A stretch of DNA of 64,000 bases from Dendrolimus kikuchii (GCA_019925095.2 CM034402.1:5343501-5407500); one strand, 5' to 3'; shown: positions 44,260-56,179, counted from the first letter of the stretch. The notes: generated by a model not told the origin, from the letters alone. Numbers and translations: made by a program.

Positions 44260-44620
44260 TATACCCACAAGGGGGCTTTGTGTGTCTTAGGTGAGTAGCG
44301 ACACCGCGTAGCCGACTCCGGGAGGCCAAGACAAAGTCCACACCTCCGTGCTTGCTTTAACCAGCTGGCATGAAGTGGGGATCGCTAGAGATACGACTCA
44401 AGCTCCAGTGGTGGAAGTGCAGTGCACTGCAGACCACTTCTCCACACCCTTTAGCAACTGACATGCATGTCGTCCCTCGCCAATCTTATACGGCATGTTT
44501 GGGGCCCATGCTGGGAGTGGCAAGTCAGCGTCTGCCCATTTTTTCCATGTTGACTCGAACATGCGACGGGCAGACGGCATAGTCCTCATACTCCGAGATC
44601 CCTAGTTCCACTAACAGATC
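44260..44620. repeat. GC-rich repeat remnant
   Basis: Stands out in base composition. A plus and a minus frame overlap almost fully with no recognisable domain. Probably retrotransposon-derived. Confidence 0.3.
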
Positions 44621-44624
44621 TTCC

Positions 44625-45010
44625 TAATAGCCCGATACCTTTTGTTCTAATTTTCTACAATGACTGGGGCTTGTCCTTGGGAGCATTTCTATATGGTGTA
44701 GACAAGCAAAAACGCCGGTCAGTGTCACGCTACATTTACATTAAATTTGTCAAGGGTCTTCTACGTGTTGCCCCATTTTTATGGCCCGTGATCTTCAGAG
44801 ACATATAAATAAACTAATATAAATAAAACTATGCTATAAATAAATCCCTAACAAATATATACACTAAAAATAAATGAACATCCTACAAGTCGCTATCGCT
44901 AGGCAGTGTGCTTAGGGGACTAACAGCATTACCTCGTTGAATACATACACTTATCACTAATGCTTTCACTGACGTAAGCTCCAGCCTTCCGGTCGCCTGT
45001 GGCCTAGACC
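44625..45010. repeat. LINE 3'-UTR-like repeat
   Basis: 44625-44790 is similar to 52165-52390 (GGCTTGTCCTTRG, GGTGTAGACA, CGCCGGTCAG); 44810-45010 resembles 24060-24310. Confidence 0.5.
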
Positions 45011-45667
45011 AGCCGCTTTTTAATGTTTATAAAGTCTATGGGCAGTGAGTTGTAAACTAAGAACTATTTGAAATAATACCAATATTCTGTGGCAAACAGA
45101 ATGTGGTAATAATCGGTAATCACTCTATCGAATTGTATTCAAATAGATGATTCGATACAAGTTATAACACGGATATACATAGGGATGTGCCAATAGATTT
45201 AAGTAATTATATGGTTATGTATTTATTTTAATTTTAGCCTAACAAAGTATTGGAACGAAGTTCCTTATCGCGCGTTGTGAAAGGGGGCTAGACGGAAAAA
45301 ATTCTTACGAAAAGTTGTCACGACACTTTTTGCTATAGTAAGCTATTGTAAGCTGTGCGGCGTCGCATGTTTCTCTGTCTGTCTGTCTGTCTCTCTCTCT
45401 CTTATAGAGAGAGAGAGACAACTTAATTTGTTATATTTGTTAATAATAAGTTTATATAACATTATATTTGTTAATAATAAAAAAAATATTATTATAACTT
45501 TAAAAAAAAAATTATTACAATTCCTTCACTAATTAATCGAAAGGAACTTCGTTCCATCCGGGTGTCCCTTGACACCTCTCAAGTTTTTTATTGTTGGTTT
45601 TATTTAAATGTATTTATTTGATTTATTAATTAAATATTACACAAGTAGGATTAGTTTAACAAAATTG

Positions 45668-45871
45668 AGTCGTTTTGGTCTTACGCTAAAAGAAAGACTT
45701 GCACTGAAAATCAGCGTTGTGTCAGATATAATTCCGGCACAGCAATATGCTGAGTGCAAACCTTGTTTGCTTAAAATGCGTCGTATAAATTCTCAAAATA
45801 TACTCTGTGTATAATAAAGTATAAGGAATGTTATTACGTAGCTATTTCTTCAAATAAAGACTTTCTTTCTT
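45668..45871 (+). mobile_element. Non-LTR 3' end with (TTTC)n tail
   Basis: Same family as 5353 and 9223, ending CTTCAAATAAAGACTTTC. Confidence 0.65.
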
Positions 45872-46195
45872 TCAAATTGCAAACAAAACTACACTAAGCA
45901 ATGTTAGTCATTAAACATTGCTTAGTATAACATTTAAATGTAGGATTTACCAGCATAATAATTCAAAAACACACATTCTAAAATCTTCAAATTATAGTTA
46001 GACGCGGTATCTCTGCGAAGAACATTTTTTGTACGATGACTCTAAAGTGCGGTGGGGCGTGTGGAATACACCACGTTAGAATGTTATTTGCAACCACGAA
46101 GAAATGCTATGCGCACTTGAGTCGAGGGTAACCACTAAAACTCCCCGGTGTTTATTCGTTCGCTTTATACCAGCGCTACGGGAAAGCCACCTTAG

Positions 46196-46345
46196 ATAGA
46201 TAGATAGATAGATAACACTTTATTGTACACCATTACAGAAAACACAGAAAAACTTATAGCCTAAAAATATTCTAAATGTGCACAATGGGCGGTCTTATCA
46301 GTAAGAAGCGATCTCTTCCAGACAACCCGTACCATACAGACACCT
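46196..46345 (-). mobile_element. LINE 3' end with (ATAG)n tail
   Basis: Inverted: AGATAGATAGATAG, CACTTTATTGTAC, GGGCGGTCTTATC, GCGATCTCTTCCAGACAACC. Adjoining A-rich DNA (46390-46700) gives artefactual hydrophobic frames. Confidence 0.7.
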
Positions 46346-47295
46346 TACTAACTAACCTAACTCCATATTTACATTATTAATATATAAATTAGTATATAAG
46401 AAATAATGTAAAAAATAAAAAGATAAAAAACCTAAAAACAATAAAAACAAAAATGTAGCATAAAATAGATAGATAGTAATAAGGCGAAAGTGAATAATAG
46501 TATAAGTAAAATATGTAGTAGATAAGGACCTAAATGTATAATTTGATAGTAGAAATAAAGAAAAGAGAATAAAAATAAAAACATAAAAAAGAGAACAAAA
46601 TAGAAACGCATAAAAAAGAAAATGCAGAAAAGACAAAAAAATATAAGATAAAATATATATATAAATAAAATATAAATAAAATATAAATAAAATAACAATA
46701 ACAAAGATTAATAAAGCTGGACATATTTTGTTCGTCGGGCAGAGGAGTAAAAAAAAAAAAACCTAACTCCATAAGGTTGGTTCTCTGCCGAAGGAATCAA
46801 ACTCCGAATCTTCCCTCTCACTAGCGTTGTGAAGCGTTTGCTATCGCCCCACGGAAGTTGAGATGAGCATCTTTTCGAAGACCAATTGCATATAGACCAT
46901 CTGTGAGTATGGCTTGCTGTGGGATTATGTAGACGGTCTATAAAGGGTCAACAGCCGTCACGAGAATGTTTATGACTATAAATCAAGCAAACTTAATTTA
47001 AACTCAACACCATTACGACATAAGGACAAATCCCTTCCTGACATTGTCCTAGCAAATAATGTAGGTGGACCTAAATAATCCCGCCGAAATACTCATGAAT
47101 CATTCCTAGTTTAATAGTATTACGTATGTAACAATACGTCTATCACTGAAATATAAGGATGGTACACATTTTTGTTTAAAAGTTTGTTTTATATTTTTAA
47201 TATATAGTGACGTTTTTTTTTTATTTATTACATTGATCATACAAATAACGCATAGATTACAATATTTTGTAAATAATACAAGTGGCTTTTTTATG

Positions 47296-47516
47296 GCAGG
47301 AGATCAGCAGACAGGCAGACGGCCCACTTGATAGAAAGCGGTTACCATCGCCTATGGACATTTGCAACACCAAAGTTGCTACAAATGCGCTGCTGCTCTC
47401 TTAAGGGAGACAGGAACCTGGTCACTAATGCCGGAACACAAATCAAGGTTGCTATGGCGACATACTTCAGACCAGGGGTGGTAGCCATCCAGTCGGGCAA
47501 ATACCCTACCGCCTGG
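47296..47516 (+). repeat. Repeat A, short subfamily
   Basis: Very similar to 40961-41180, with the same 3' limit at CCCTACCGCCTGG. Confidence 0.8.
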
Positions 47517-48019
47517 CTTATTCGATAACGGTAGTTTCTTCCAGATTTTTTTTCCGACGTCTTCATTCAACTTCTTCAACTCAAGATAAACATGAATACC
47601 CACTCGTATAAACATACCTTATAGGACGCAGTTTAATTCTAAACTACTAAAAAAGTCACTAAAATATACTTCTTGGTGTATAGGTGTTGAAGTGACAAGG
47701 TCAATCAATAGGCTTTTAATTTGAGATTTAGTGCCAGCCCTGAACTCCGTCCATCCTATTATGAATAAGGAAGTGCCAGGACTAGTCATATTTACTCTTC
47801 CTGACAACTAGGAAGACTGCATTCCAAGTATCAATGCCATTGTGATTATTTAATGATGACAACATTTGTGACTGGAGTCACTGACATTAGATTTGCCATG
47901 AACTCGTCACTACCTTAATTTAGGGGATACAGTACAGAGGGTAGACAGGGCGTAGTTAATTACGTTTCTGTTTTGTGTTATATCACCCTGATTTAATGGA
48001 AGGGTGCCGAATACTTTTT

Positions 48020-48510
48020 CTTCTTCTTCAGCCAATTAACGTCCACTGCTGGACGTAGGCCTTCCCAAGTCTGAGTCACATATCCCGGTCTCTCGCCCTC
48101 CTTATCCAGCCGCTACCGGCGTCTTTCACAGGTCGTCAGTCAATCGGGCTGGAGGGCGCCCTACGCTACGCCTACCGAGACGCGCTCTCCAGTCTAGGAC
48201 ACGTTTGCCCCGTCGCCCGTCGGTCCTGCGATAGACGTAACCAGCTCACTGCGACTTCAACTTCCTAATTTTGTGAGTTATGTCGGTTACCTTGATTCTC
48301 TTACGGATATCCTCATTTCTGATTTTATCCATAAGAAAAACACCCGACAGAGCTCATTCCATAGCACGCTGAGTGACTTTAAATTTGTGGACCACCGTCA
48401 GTGTCCACGTTTCGGCACCTTATGTCATAATGAGTAAGATGCATTGCTTGAAGACTTTCTTCGTCAAGCGTTGCGGAATGGTCGACGAGAAGACTGGTCG
48501 AAGCTTACCG
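48020..48510 (-). mobile_element. LINE fragment, RTE-like
   Basis: CCACTGCTGGACGTAGGCCT and CTTACGGATATCCTCATTTC are typical of inverted RTE-type LINE copies in insects; frames are broken. Confidence 0.5.
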
Positions 48511-48837
48511 AATACAATGCTAATAACTACGTGTAACTAATCTATCAGTTACCACCCAATGTCATAAATGTCAGTTAAGATTTCCATTTTACGGCTGATT
48601 TAAGTTTAAAACATATGTTTTGGGTAATAAAACGTTGAATGAAAAATGTTGTCGAGATTTTCTACTAAAACAAGAATAGACTGGTGACGCCAACTATGTT
48701 TTCTGATGACTGTTGACAAGTTATGTTTTTGATTAGGCGATTGCTTTTCTTTGGTTGGTTAATACCTTTCTGCCATGATATCATTACTCAAGTTTTACAA
48801 TGTCATAATCAAGTTTCTTGAAGATAATTTTCTTGTC

Positions 48838-48985
48838 AAATTCAAACTAAAATGTTTTCATTTAAAATAAGTTGCAGTGGTGAACATTTTTTGGAGATCA
48901 TACATATACCTAAGTCAAAATTTAAATCTACTTCCTATTCTATGTAAGTACATAATAATAGGAAATCTAATTTTCAAAGGATAAG
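48838..48985 (-). mobile_element. Jockey-like LINE 3' end
   Basis: Inverted relative of the 3' end at 33400-33490 (AATAAGTTGCAGTGGTGAAC). Confidence 0.55.
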
Positions 48986-49516
48986 ATAGAAAATTCATTA
49001 TAGTTATAGAATAGAATATACTTTATTTAATATTTTCTTAAGTTTTCGCGACTTGTATACATAATAAAACTACGTTTTAACGGTTTTAAGCGCGGTAATT
49101 TTATTTGATTTTGGTTTTTCCGACGTTTCGGCCACTTTTCAGTGGCCGTGATCACGGAAGACAAAGATGTCAAGTGTCAACGAGTATTGTTAAAGTTTTA
49201 TTTAGCCTACCGCCAACTTATTAATTTTAATTATTTAATTTTTAATTTTGTTTATGGTTATTATTTAATCTATGGGAGCCTAATCTAATTTACTACCGCT
49301 TCGCAACATGTTATGGCTTGAAGAGAAGAAGCGGCGCAAGAAACTCTTCAGCAAACATGCCTAGCTCTAATAATTTTATATAATATTAAAATGGGTGGAA
49401 GGAAAAATAAAAGTAATTATCAGTCAAGTTGGTTTGTGTTCCGTTGTACGCAGAAAGAGCTCACAGTGTCTTGAGGTCTGGCAGCTGGTTTTTGCTGGGT
49501 TTGGGTCTTAATAGTT

Positions 49517-50323
49517 TTGATAATTGGATCCCAAACAGGTGGTACTTGCCAACCATCTTCTCTATTGAAATTTGGGTGTTTTTTGATTTCAATAGCCTCA
49601 CGCATCATTCTAGGTATGAAACGCAAATCTTTGTTTCAGAGAGCACGGAAAATTTGTGACGAGAACCACATAGCTGGAGAGCTTCAGCATGTCAAGCGAG
49701 TTCTACAACGCAATCAGCTGAAGACTCCACACCAACGTCACAAAGGCCCCAAACCACCTTCAGTTGAGCGGTGCCCTGCTACCCTACCCTACATCAAGGG
49801 GGTCACAGACAGAATTGGTCACATCCTCAGGCGAGCTTCAATCAAAACATATTTCAAGCCGCAGAAAAAGATTACCCAATTTCTGAGACCTGTGAAATGC
49901 AATATCCCACTCCAGGATGCAGGGGTTTACAAGCTTGATTGTGAGTGTGGATTGTCATACATTGGGCAAACAAAGAGGAGCATAAAAACACGAGTAAAAG
50001 AACACATTGCTGACATGAAACACACAAGGTCTACGAAGTCTGCGATCAGTGAACACACTCTGGATAAACCCAACCACTACATCAGATTCGATAACCCACA
50101 AATCCTCGCGAAAGAGAATCGTTTCATACCTAGAATGATGCGTGAGGCTATTGAAATCAAAAAACACCCAAATTTCAATAGAGAAGATGGTTGGCAAGTA
50201 CCACCTGTTTGGGATCCAATTATCAAAACTATTAAGACCCAAACCCAGCAAAAACCAGCTGCCAGACCTCAAGACACTGTGAGCTCTTTCTGCGTACAAC
50301 GGAACACAAACCAACTTGACTGA
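49517..50323 (+). CDS. Penelope-like polyprotein fragment with GIY-YIG endonuclease
   Basis: 268 codons to TGA. The first ~34 residues are read from the inverted left arm and are not native. From about residue 35 it is the linker after the reverse transcriptase (RARKICDENHIAGELQHVK), then from about residue 135 a GIY-YIG nuclease: GVYKLDCECGLSYIGQTKRS followed by TRVKEH, with Tyr, Gly, Arg and Glu-His in the expected order. In the family this domain nicks target DNA for target-primed reverse transcription. The reverse transcriptase itself is missing, so this copy cannot move on its own. The antisense frame in the left arm is a shadow. Confidence 0.85.
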   Translation: MIIGSQTGGTCQPSSLLKFGCFLISIASRIILGMKRKSLFQRARKICDENHIAGELQHVKRVLQRNQLKTPHQRHKGPKPPSVERCPATLPYIKGVTDRIGHILRRASIKTYFKPQKKITQFLRPVKCNIPLQDAGVYKLDCECGLSYIGQTKRSIKTRVKEHIADMKHTRSTKSAISEHTLDKPNHYIRFDNPQILAKENRFIPRMMREAIEIKKHPNFNREDGWQVPPVWDPIIKTIKTQTQQKPAARPQDTVSSFCVQRNTNQLD

Positions 50324-50582
50324 TAATTACTTTTATTTTTCCTTCCACCCATTTTAATATTATATAAAATTATTAGAGCTAGGCATGTTTGCTGAAGAGT
50401 TTCTTGCGCCGCTTCTTCTCTTCAAGCCATAACATGTTGCGAAGCGGTAGTAAATTAGATTAGGCTCCCATAGATTAAATAATAACCATAAACAAAATTA
50501 AAAATTAAATAATTAAAATTAATAAGTTGGCGGTAGGCTAAATAAAACTTTAACAATACTCGTTGACACTTGACATCTTTGT

Positions 50583-50625
50583 CTTCCGTGATCACGGCCA
50601 CTGAAAAGTGGCCGAAACGTCGGAA
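50583..50625 (+). ncRNA. Hammerhead-ribozyme-like motif in Penelope terminus
   Basis: TTCC (50584-50587) can pair with GGAA (50622-50625) as stem I. GTGATCA stands where CUGANGA is expected. GGCCAC/GTGGCC (50596-50601, 50608-50613) is stem II. GAAAC-GTC follows with a 2-bp stem III and a possible cleavage point after C50621. Penelope-like elements are known to carry hammerheads. Core positions 3 and 8 are G and C rather than C and G, and one extra C precedes stem II. An inverted copy is at about 49130-49165. Confidence 0.5.
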
Positions 50626-50692
50626 AAACCAAAAAAAACCAAAATCAAATAAAATTACCGCGCTTAAAACCGTATATACTTTATTGCTTGAC

Positions 50693-50880
50693 ATTCAAAT
50701 TCAAATTCAAAAATTTTTATTCAAAATAAGTTCCACTAGAGAACACTTTTTGAAGGTCATACATGTAAGTTAAAATTTAATTTTTACTTCCTATTCTATG
50801 TACACCGCATCGCAACGTGTTGATGCTGTAAAGGAGAAGTAGCGGCAAGAAACTCCCCAGCAACACGTCTAGCTAAATAT
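50693..50880 (-). mobile_element. Jockey-like LINE 3' end
   Basis: Inverted: ATTCAAATTCAAATTCAAAA, AATAAGTTCCACTAGAGAAC, GCAAGAAACTCCCCAGCAAC. Matches 33300-33490. Confidence 0.65.
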
Positions 50881-51109
50881 TGTTTTTCTTTATATTTCAT
50901 ATTCTATTTATATCTCAAATTCTTTTTTTTTATAAGTTTTGTACAGAATTACTTTTTGAAGAATTAATGGAGTTGTAGCAAACAATGCATACTCAATAAG
51001 ACCAAGACAATAAAAGGAAAGAAAAATAATATTATAGTTATAATAAAGACATGACGTGCTAAAATGTTATGCTGCAATATGTCTCCACAAATTCCTTACA
51101 AGCATGGCA

Positions 51110-51320
51110 AGATAAAAAAAAAAAAACGTTATACAATATTTAGTATAAGAGGTTGGAGCGAGCAGCTATTAACATTAAAATACAATTCAAGAAGTTTAAG
51201 TACAGAAGACAATAGGCAGTCTTTAAAAATCAATTTCTTCCAGGCAACCTTAGGAGGCATTAGAAACATTTGTATAACATGTGGGTTTTGTAATATAACT
51301 AGAATAAAAAAGTACATATA
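51110..51320 (-). mobile_element. Possible LINE coding remnant
   Basis: A short frame overlaps on each strand; GGTTGGAGCGAGCAGCTATT is reminiscent of the ORF end at 33060 read backwards (GCAGCTCGCTCCAGCC). Probably continues the LINE at 50693 with rearrangement. Confidence 0.4.
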
Positions 51321-51639
51321 TATAAAATTAGGACATACCCGCGACTTTTTCCCGCTTAAGTTGAAATTTCCGCGGGATTCCCCGGATACAAAGTATCGCA
51401 GAATTTTAAAAAAGAATGTAAGCTATCATTGTAGTGGAAACTGTGTCGGAATAAGCTAATTTTTATGCATCCGAAAAACTTCAAACCGCCCCTGGGAAAA
51501 TTCCCGCGGGATTCTCGGGATAAAAAATATCACACGTTTTATTACATTAAATTTGCTATCGATCAGTAAAAATTCACATTAGAATTTTTTTTTTTTAAAT
51601 ATTGTAAATCTTTACCAGAAAATTCCCAGGATAAAATAG

Positions 51640-51858
51640 CGCAGATGTCTAGGATTTTGAGTAAATCAGCGAAAACCGCATAGAAATCGACCCAGTAGTT
51701 TTTACGTGAATTCCGAACAAATAGACAAAACGACAAATAGACAAGAAATCTAAAAAAAAATGCATCGTGTTCTCCATCGTTTGTATAGTGTATTTTAGTT
51801 GTTCTTTTAACACCTTCAATGTACAGACACGGCATGTTTAGAATTTTATAATATTATA
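51640..51858 (+). mobile_element. Relative of the foldback element, one arm
   Basis: AGCGAAAACCGCATAGAAATC, GTAGTTTTTACGTGAAT and TTTAGAATTTTATAATATTA match 16460-16645. Confidence 0.65.
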
Positions 51859-51939
51859 GATTTTGAAATGGCAAGTATAATAGACATATAAATAAGACAT
51901 AATAATATAGTATATTAATATATATATCAATATATATAT

Positions 51940-52136
51940 AAATTACGTGTCACGTTGTTTGTCCACGGTGGACTCCTAAACTACTTGACCGATTTTAATC
52001 AAATTTGCACACCGTGTGCAATTTGATCCGACTTGAAAGGTAGGATAGCTTACATTTGGACCCGGTAGGTATCGCTGCAATCGGGTTCTAAATTTTATTT
52101 CTTCAGGGCAGAACAACGTCTGCCGGGACAGCTAGT
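51940..52136 (+). mobile_element. Helitron-like element
   Basis: ACTACTTGACCGATTTTAAT, GGACCCGGTAGGTATCGCTG, and 3' end GTCTGCCGGGACAGCTAGT. Confidence 0.6.
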
Positions 52137-52164
52137 ATATATATATATAATCATCATAGTGAAA

Positions 52165-52395
52165 TAGTTCATCCCAATAGCCTTTTGTTCTTATTTTCTA
52201 CAATAGTCCTACACTGACCGAGGCTTGTCCTTAGATGCATTACTATTATGGTGTAGACAGGGATAATCGCCGGTCAGCGTCACGACACATTTAGATTAAA
52301 TTTGTCAATAGGCCTCTACTTATGTTGGCTGTCCCATGTTCCCACGCAAGCCCTCCAACATTCCGGGTTATGTTTATAGCCCGTGGACTTCAAGG
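52165..52395. repeat. LINE 3'-UTR-like repeat
   Basis: Diverged copy of 44625-44790. Confidence 0.5.
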
Positions 52396-52399
52396 ACAT

Positions 52400-53370
52400 A
52401 AATATCATAGTAAAATTGTATAGTAATATGTAAATCTGGGAGAGATAAAAATGATTATCATTGACTTTAGAGCTCGAAGTAATAATCCTTCACGAGTCCG
52501 TTGAACGCCTGAAGAGCCTGAAAAATGATGTGAACTTACACGCACTTGGCCTATTTATTATTGCTAAAAATGGGATGTTTTCGTTTGTGACTCAAGACAT
52601 TGATAGTACCAGGGCAACAAAAAGGTAAACAAATACAGTTCGGTCCCTTAGAACGAATGGTGAAACAATTGTTCTATTACAGCTCACGATGCTTCCTGGT
52701 TACGTGAAACGAGGAAACCATCTTCCACTTACAGCAGTACGCGCATAAAAATGCGCAGAATATATATGGAAATTGGTAATGATTTGTACAAAGGTCTTTT
52801 AAGAGAACCTCAAATAAGTACATATATTTATATCGTCGAAAGTTATTTCTCTAGAGACATTTGGTAGTCTATTGAATAATGTATGTAAGATACTACGTCG
52901 TTTAGTCAATACATAGATACACGTGTAGTTAATTCTGATTTCTAGGAACACGAATGATGATGGCCACTGTAGTGTAATTTGTTTCAATAAATCGTTGGAC
53001 GAAGTAGTAGATTGCATTATACGAGAGGTGAAAGAGATCTATTTAGGCATATAAGCTCGTGCGCTAATAGTTCAAGTGCCTAAATAGTCCTTTCAACCGA
53101 GGTTAACACTTTGCTTTTCATTTCGAAAATGAGGAAAGTAAATAAAAACTGATTAGTTAAACAAACGGCTGCTTTGTCTAATGAAATCAGGCGTTAAATT
53201 CATCTCATTTAATATGTTACATATGAAACGTCAAGAAAATATCTTTTTGTGTGGCATTATACCAGCCAATATTTCTTTGTCACTGATAGTAAATATTAAG
53301 GTCAAATTTATCTAAATTAAATCATAATTTTATGAAAAGTAATTTATATATTTATTATTATATTATATTC
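52400..53370. other. No gene or repeat recognised
   Basis: Moderately AT-rich unique-looking DNA; short frames only. Confidence 0.35.
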
Positions 53371-53379
53371 AGTCTGATC

Positions 53380-53520
53380 AGTATGGTGATCCAGCGAGGA
53401 AACGTAGCCAGCCTTCTGGACACCTTACCCATAGAAGACGGCGATCTGGGCTCAGTATTCTACTTATAGTCTTGAGGGACTTTGAGTAGAATACAATACA
53501 AATAACTTAAGTTTTCTTGC
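53380..53520. repeat. Short dispersed repeat
   Basis: CCATAGAAGACGGCGATCTG and CTCAGTATTCTACTTATAGT recur at 58080-58145 and, weakly, at 10230-10275. Confidence 0.55.
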
Positions 53521-53764
53521 ATTGTATTCGATTATATGTTATAACTTATTAAATAAATTGGGATTATATTATATTTATTTAAAGTTCTTATACTTATATA
53601 TTGCTAAGATATAAGAACCGTCCATCATCAAGTAATGACTGTTCTGGTTTAAAGAAAAGTAATAAGTCGATTTAAATAATAAGACATCAACGTAGGGAGA
53701 AGATTGTTCAGTGGCACATACTATTTACGTATAGTATAGAAGCTTTTCAACGTTATTTTTTAAT

Positions 53765-54345
53765 AGGTAATTATAGACAGACATAGACAACACTTTATTT
53801 TTCACCAAAACAAAAATTACAAAAATGCACAACAAGACAATAGTTACTTGGTAAAACAAAAGGCGACCTTATCGCTCAAAGAGATCTCTTCCAGGCAACC
53901 TGACTCAAAGGAAATAGACACATGATACATGGACAGTAGATTAGTCTAAAGTATTGTAAACTAGCACATATATTATTGCGTAAGACTAACATAGTGATTT
54001 CTGACTGAATTTTGAAATATGGTAAAAGATTTGACTTTTCTGACATCAGTGGGCAAAGAGTTCCAAATTAAGACAGCCTGCATGGCGAAGGAGTTGGAAT
54101 AAAATGTTGAAGAGTGAGCAGGTGTCATTAACAGGAGATTATTAGTCGAGCGCAAATTGAGGGTGTATGACGTATAAAGGAAGTTGAAACATTTCTTAAG
54201 ATAAGGAGGGGTATAAGGTATAAACAGTATACGATATAGTACGTTGAGAATATGAGCATTCCGGCGAAGTGAGATAGGCAACCACTCGAGCTTTTTTCGA
54301 TATTCAGAAACGTGGTCATATTTTTTTCAACCAAATATGAACCTT
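53765..54345 (-). mobile_element. LINE ORF2 C-terminus with 3' UTR
   Basis: The minus-strand frame, extended upstream of the first Met, reads EYRKKLEWLPISLRRNAHIL and ends with LIWNSLPTDVRKVKSFTIF then VRNHYVSLTQ, typical of CR1/Jockey-type ORF2 ends. The 3' UTR (GGTTGCCTGGAAGAGATCTC, inverted) links it to the tails at 39047, 39338, 42421 and 46196. The LINE at 54346 is inserted into or beside its 5' side. Confidence 0.7.
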
Positions 54346-54579
54346 GGATGTGGATGGATGCAGAAGTCGTGGAAGGCCACGACACACCTTCCATGATCAA
54401 ATTGATCGTGTACTAGCGGAGGGTGATGGCAGGAGCCTTAAGAACAGACGAGCGTGCATGACAAGAGTTATGAATGTCAAAGAAGCAAGTGAGGTGTGTA
54501 AGAATGGGCCTAAATGGCGCTCTGTTGTTCGTGCCTACCCCGCAAGGGAACTGACGTGAAGTTATGTATGTATGTATGT
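54346..54579 (+). mobile_element. 5'-truncated (ATGT)n-tail LINE
   Basis: Starts GGATGTGGATGG; ORF end intact to RAYPARELT and an ATGT tail. 13-bp duplication AAATATGAACCTT at 54333-54345 and 54580-54592. Confidence 0.9.
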
Positions 54580-54817
54580 AAATATGAACCTTATGATTTC
54601 TATTATTATTACTGATTATCATTTATATTCTAGCATAATGTATGTGAAATATATGCCAATTGCAAATGACTCCTTTTCAGTTATGTATATACCTTGTCAG
54701 TGATAAATGAATAGCAAATCGTAATGCCTCACAGCATGCGCATGTCACGTTTCCATCAATCAATCTTCATACCACGCCACGTGTTTAAACTTGTAGGAAA
54801 TAATTTCTTTTTTTATT

Positions 54818-55112
54818 ATATGAGTACACAGGGAGACCGCGCTTACCTGACGGAAATCTGTTACCGTCGTCAATGGAGATTTGCGATACCAAACGTGCTA
54901 CCAAGTGCTGCCGACCTGGCAGGGGAGATTGGAATCTAGCGACTTATGCCGAAACACATACGAAAGTTGTTATTGTGGCTCTAGACCAGGGTTGGTAGCT
55001 ATAGAGATAATAGCTGTACCCAAAGAGGTAAGTGTTTTTGGTTGTTTGCCTCTTACGAGAGTCTGTCCAGTCATAAGGATTTGTATTCTTTCTCCGTTCC
55101 TGCGCGGATATA
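54818..55112 (+). repeat. Dispersed repeat A, diverged copy
   Basis: CAGGGAGACCGCGCTTACCTG, TGTTACCGTCGTC and TTCCTGCGCGGAT remain. Confidence 0.55.
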
Positions 55113-55149
55113 ATTTTGAATTTGAATAAAAACTTCTTTTGATCTTATT

Positions 55150-55447
55150 TACTGTACACTGGCTGTGCCCGCAACTTCGTCCGCGTGAAGATTATTTTTG
55201 CAGAACCCTAAAAAGAAGTAGCTTAAGTTAGTCCTTAAAACATCAGCTATTTGCTAGTGAAAGTCCCTTCAAAATTAGCCGGAACATTTACAACTCAATT
55301 AGCTGGAACATCCAGACAGACAGACAGACAGACAAAAAATCTAAAAAGTACATTTTCAGAATCTCCTGGTCCAAATTATCCTCCCTTTTTTCATATTTTT
55401 ATTTTGACATTACAAACAGACACTTCAATTTTATTTATATATATAGA
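55150..55447 (-). mobile_element. Helitron-like element, inverted
   Basis: GGCTGTGCCCGCAACTTCGT at the left, AGACAGACAGACAGAC inside, TATATATAGAC at the right. Confidence 0.5.
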
Positions 55448-55721
55448 CTATATTAAATGATTGACCAATTTTCCTATAAAATAGCAACCTTCCTAATGTT
55501 TTAAACTAAGTTTTAGAGGCCGCAAAAATTAATGATTACCCTGCACAATTATGCTTGGTTTTTATATCTTGATGTTAGGCGGTTCATTTTTGTTTTTAAA
55601 TTTGAATGAATCAACGAAAGTGATCCATGTAAACACAAATTGAAATCATTCCATATCATTAAATACCATCGTGTCCTTTGACTTCAGTGCCTAGAAAATT
55701 TGGTTTCAAAAAACATCACTG

Positions 55722-56011
55722 GATGAGATCAGCAGACAGGCAGACGGCCCGCGTGATGGAAAGCGCTTACCATCGTCTATGAACATTTGTAACACCAAAG
55801 GTGCTGCCAATATGCTTTCTAAAGGGAAACTGGATCCTGGTCATTAATGCCGGAACACAACTCAAGGTTGTTATGGCGGCATACTCTAGACCAGGGGTGG
55901 TAGTCATCTAAACGGGCAAATATCCTCCCGGCTGTGGGTTGTTTTGTCGCCTCTTACGACAGGCCGCCCTGCCGCAGGAAATTGCATTCTTTCTCCGTTC
56001 CTGCACGGATG
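55722..56011 (+). repeat. Dispersed repeat A, full length
   Basis: GAGATCAGCAGACAGGC start, TTCCTGCACGGAT end. It lies 170 bp from an inverted short copy (56180). Confidence 0.8.
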
Positions 56012-56179
56012 TGATTGAACAATTTGGTTGATCTGTCTAATATTAAAACATTTCACATACATAAATTTCATACATGTAATGTCATTTCTATACCAATAAT
56101 AGTATAGGAATGATAAGGGAAGATATAGAATCCCGGCATTAAAGAACATAATTTTGATACTGCCTGTACGTGTGTAATT

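Larger units (their letters stand above)
49028..50673 (+). mobile_element. Penelope-like element with inverted terminal copy
   Basis: The plus-strand body (about 49620-50673) is 5'-truncated and keeps the end of the coding region and 3' UTR. The left 595 bp (49028-49622) is an inverted copy of the same 3' end. A 12-bp duplication, ATATACTTTATT, flanks the whole (49016-49027, 50674-50685), so it entered as one unit. Repeats in inverted orientation and variable target duplications are known traits of Penelope-like elements. The right end lacks about 46 bp present at the left end. Confidence 0.9.

Noticed and set aside
46352..46772. Three overlapping hydrophobic minus-strand frames that mimic membrane proteins
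   Set aside because: Phe/Leu/Tyr-rich translations of A-rich DNA on the opposite strand; no stable motif or splice sites.
47619..47807. 62-codon minus-strand frame as upstream exon of the unknown gene
   Set aside because: It has a stop just before a GTATGT donor-like site and no homology; the phase cannot be made to fit.
49420..50314. Minus-strand frames in the Penelope element
   Set aside because: Shadows of the coding frame in the inverted arms.
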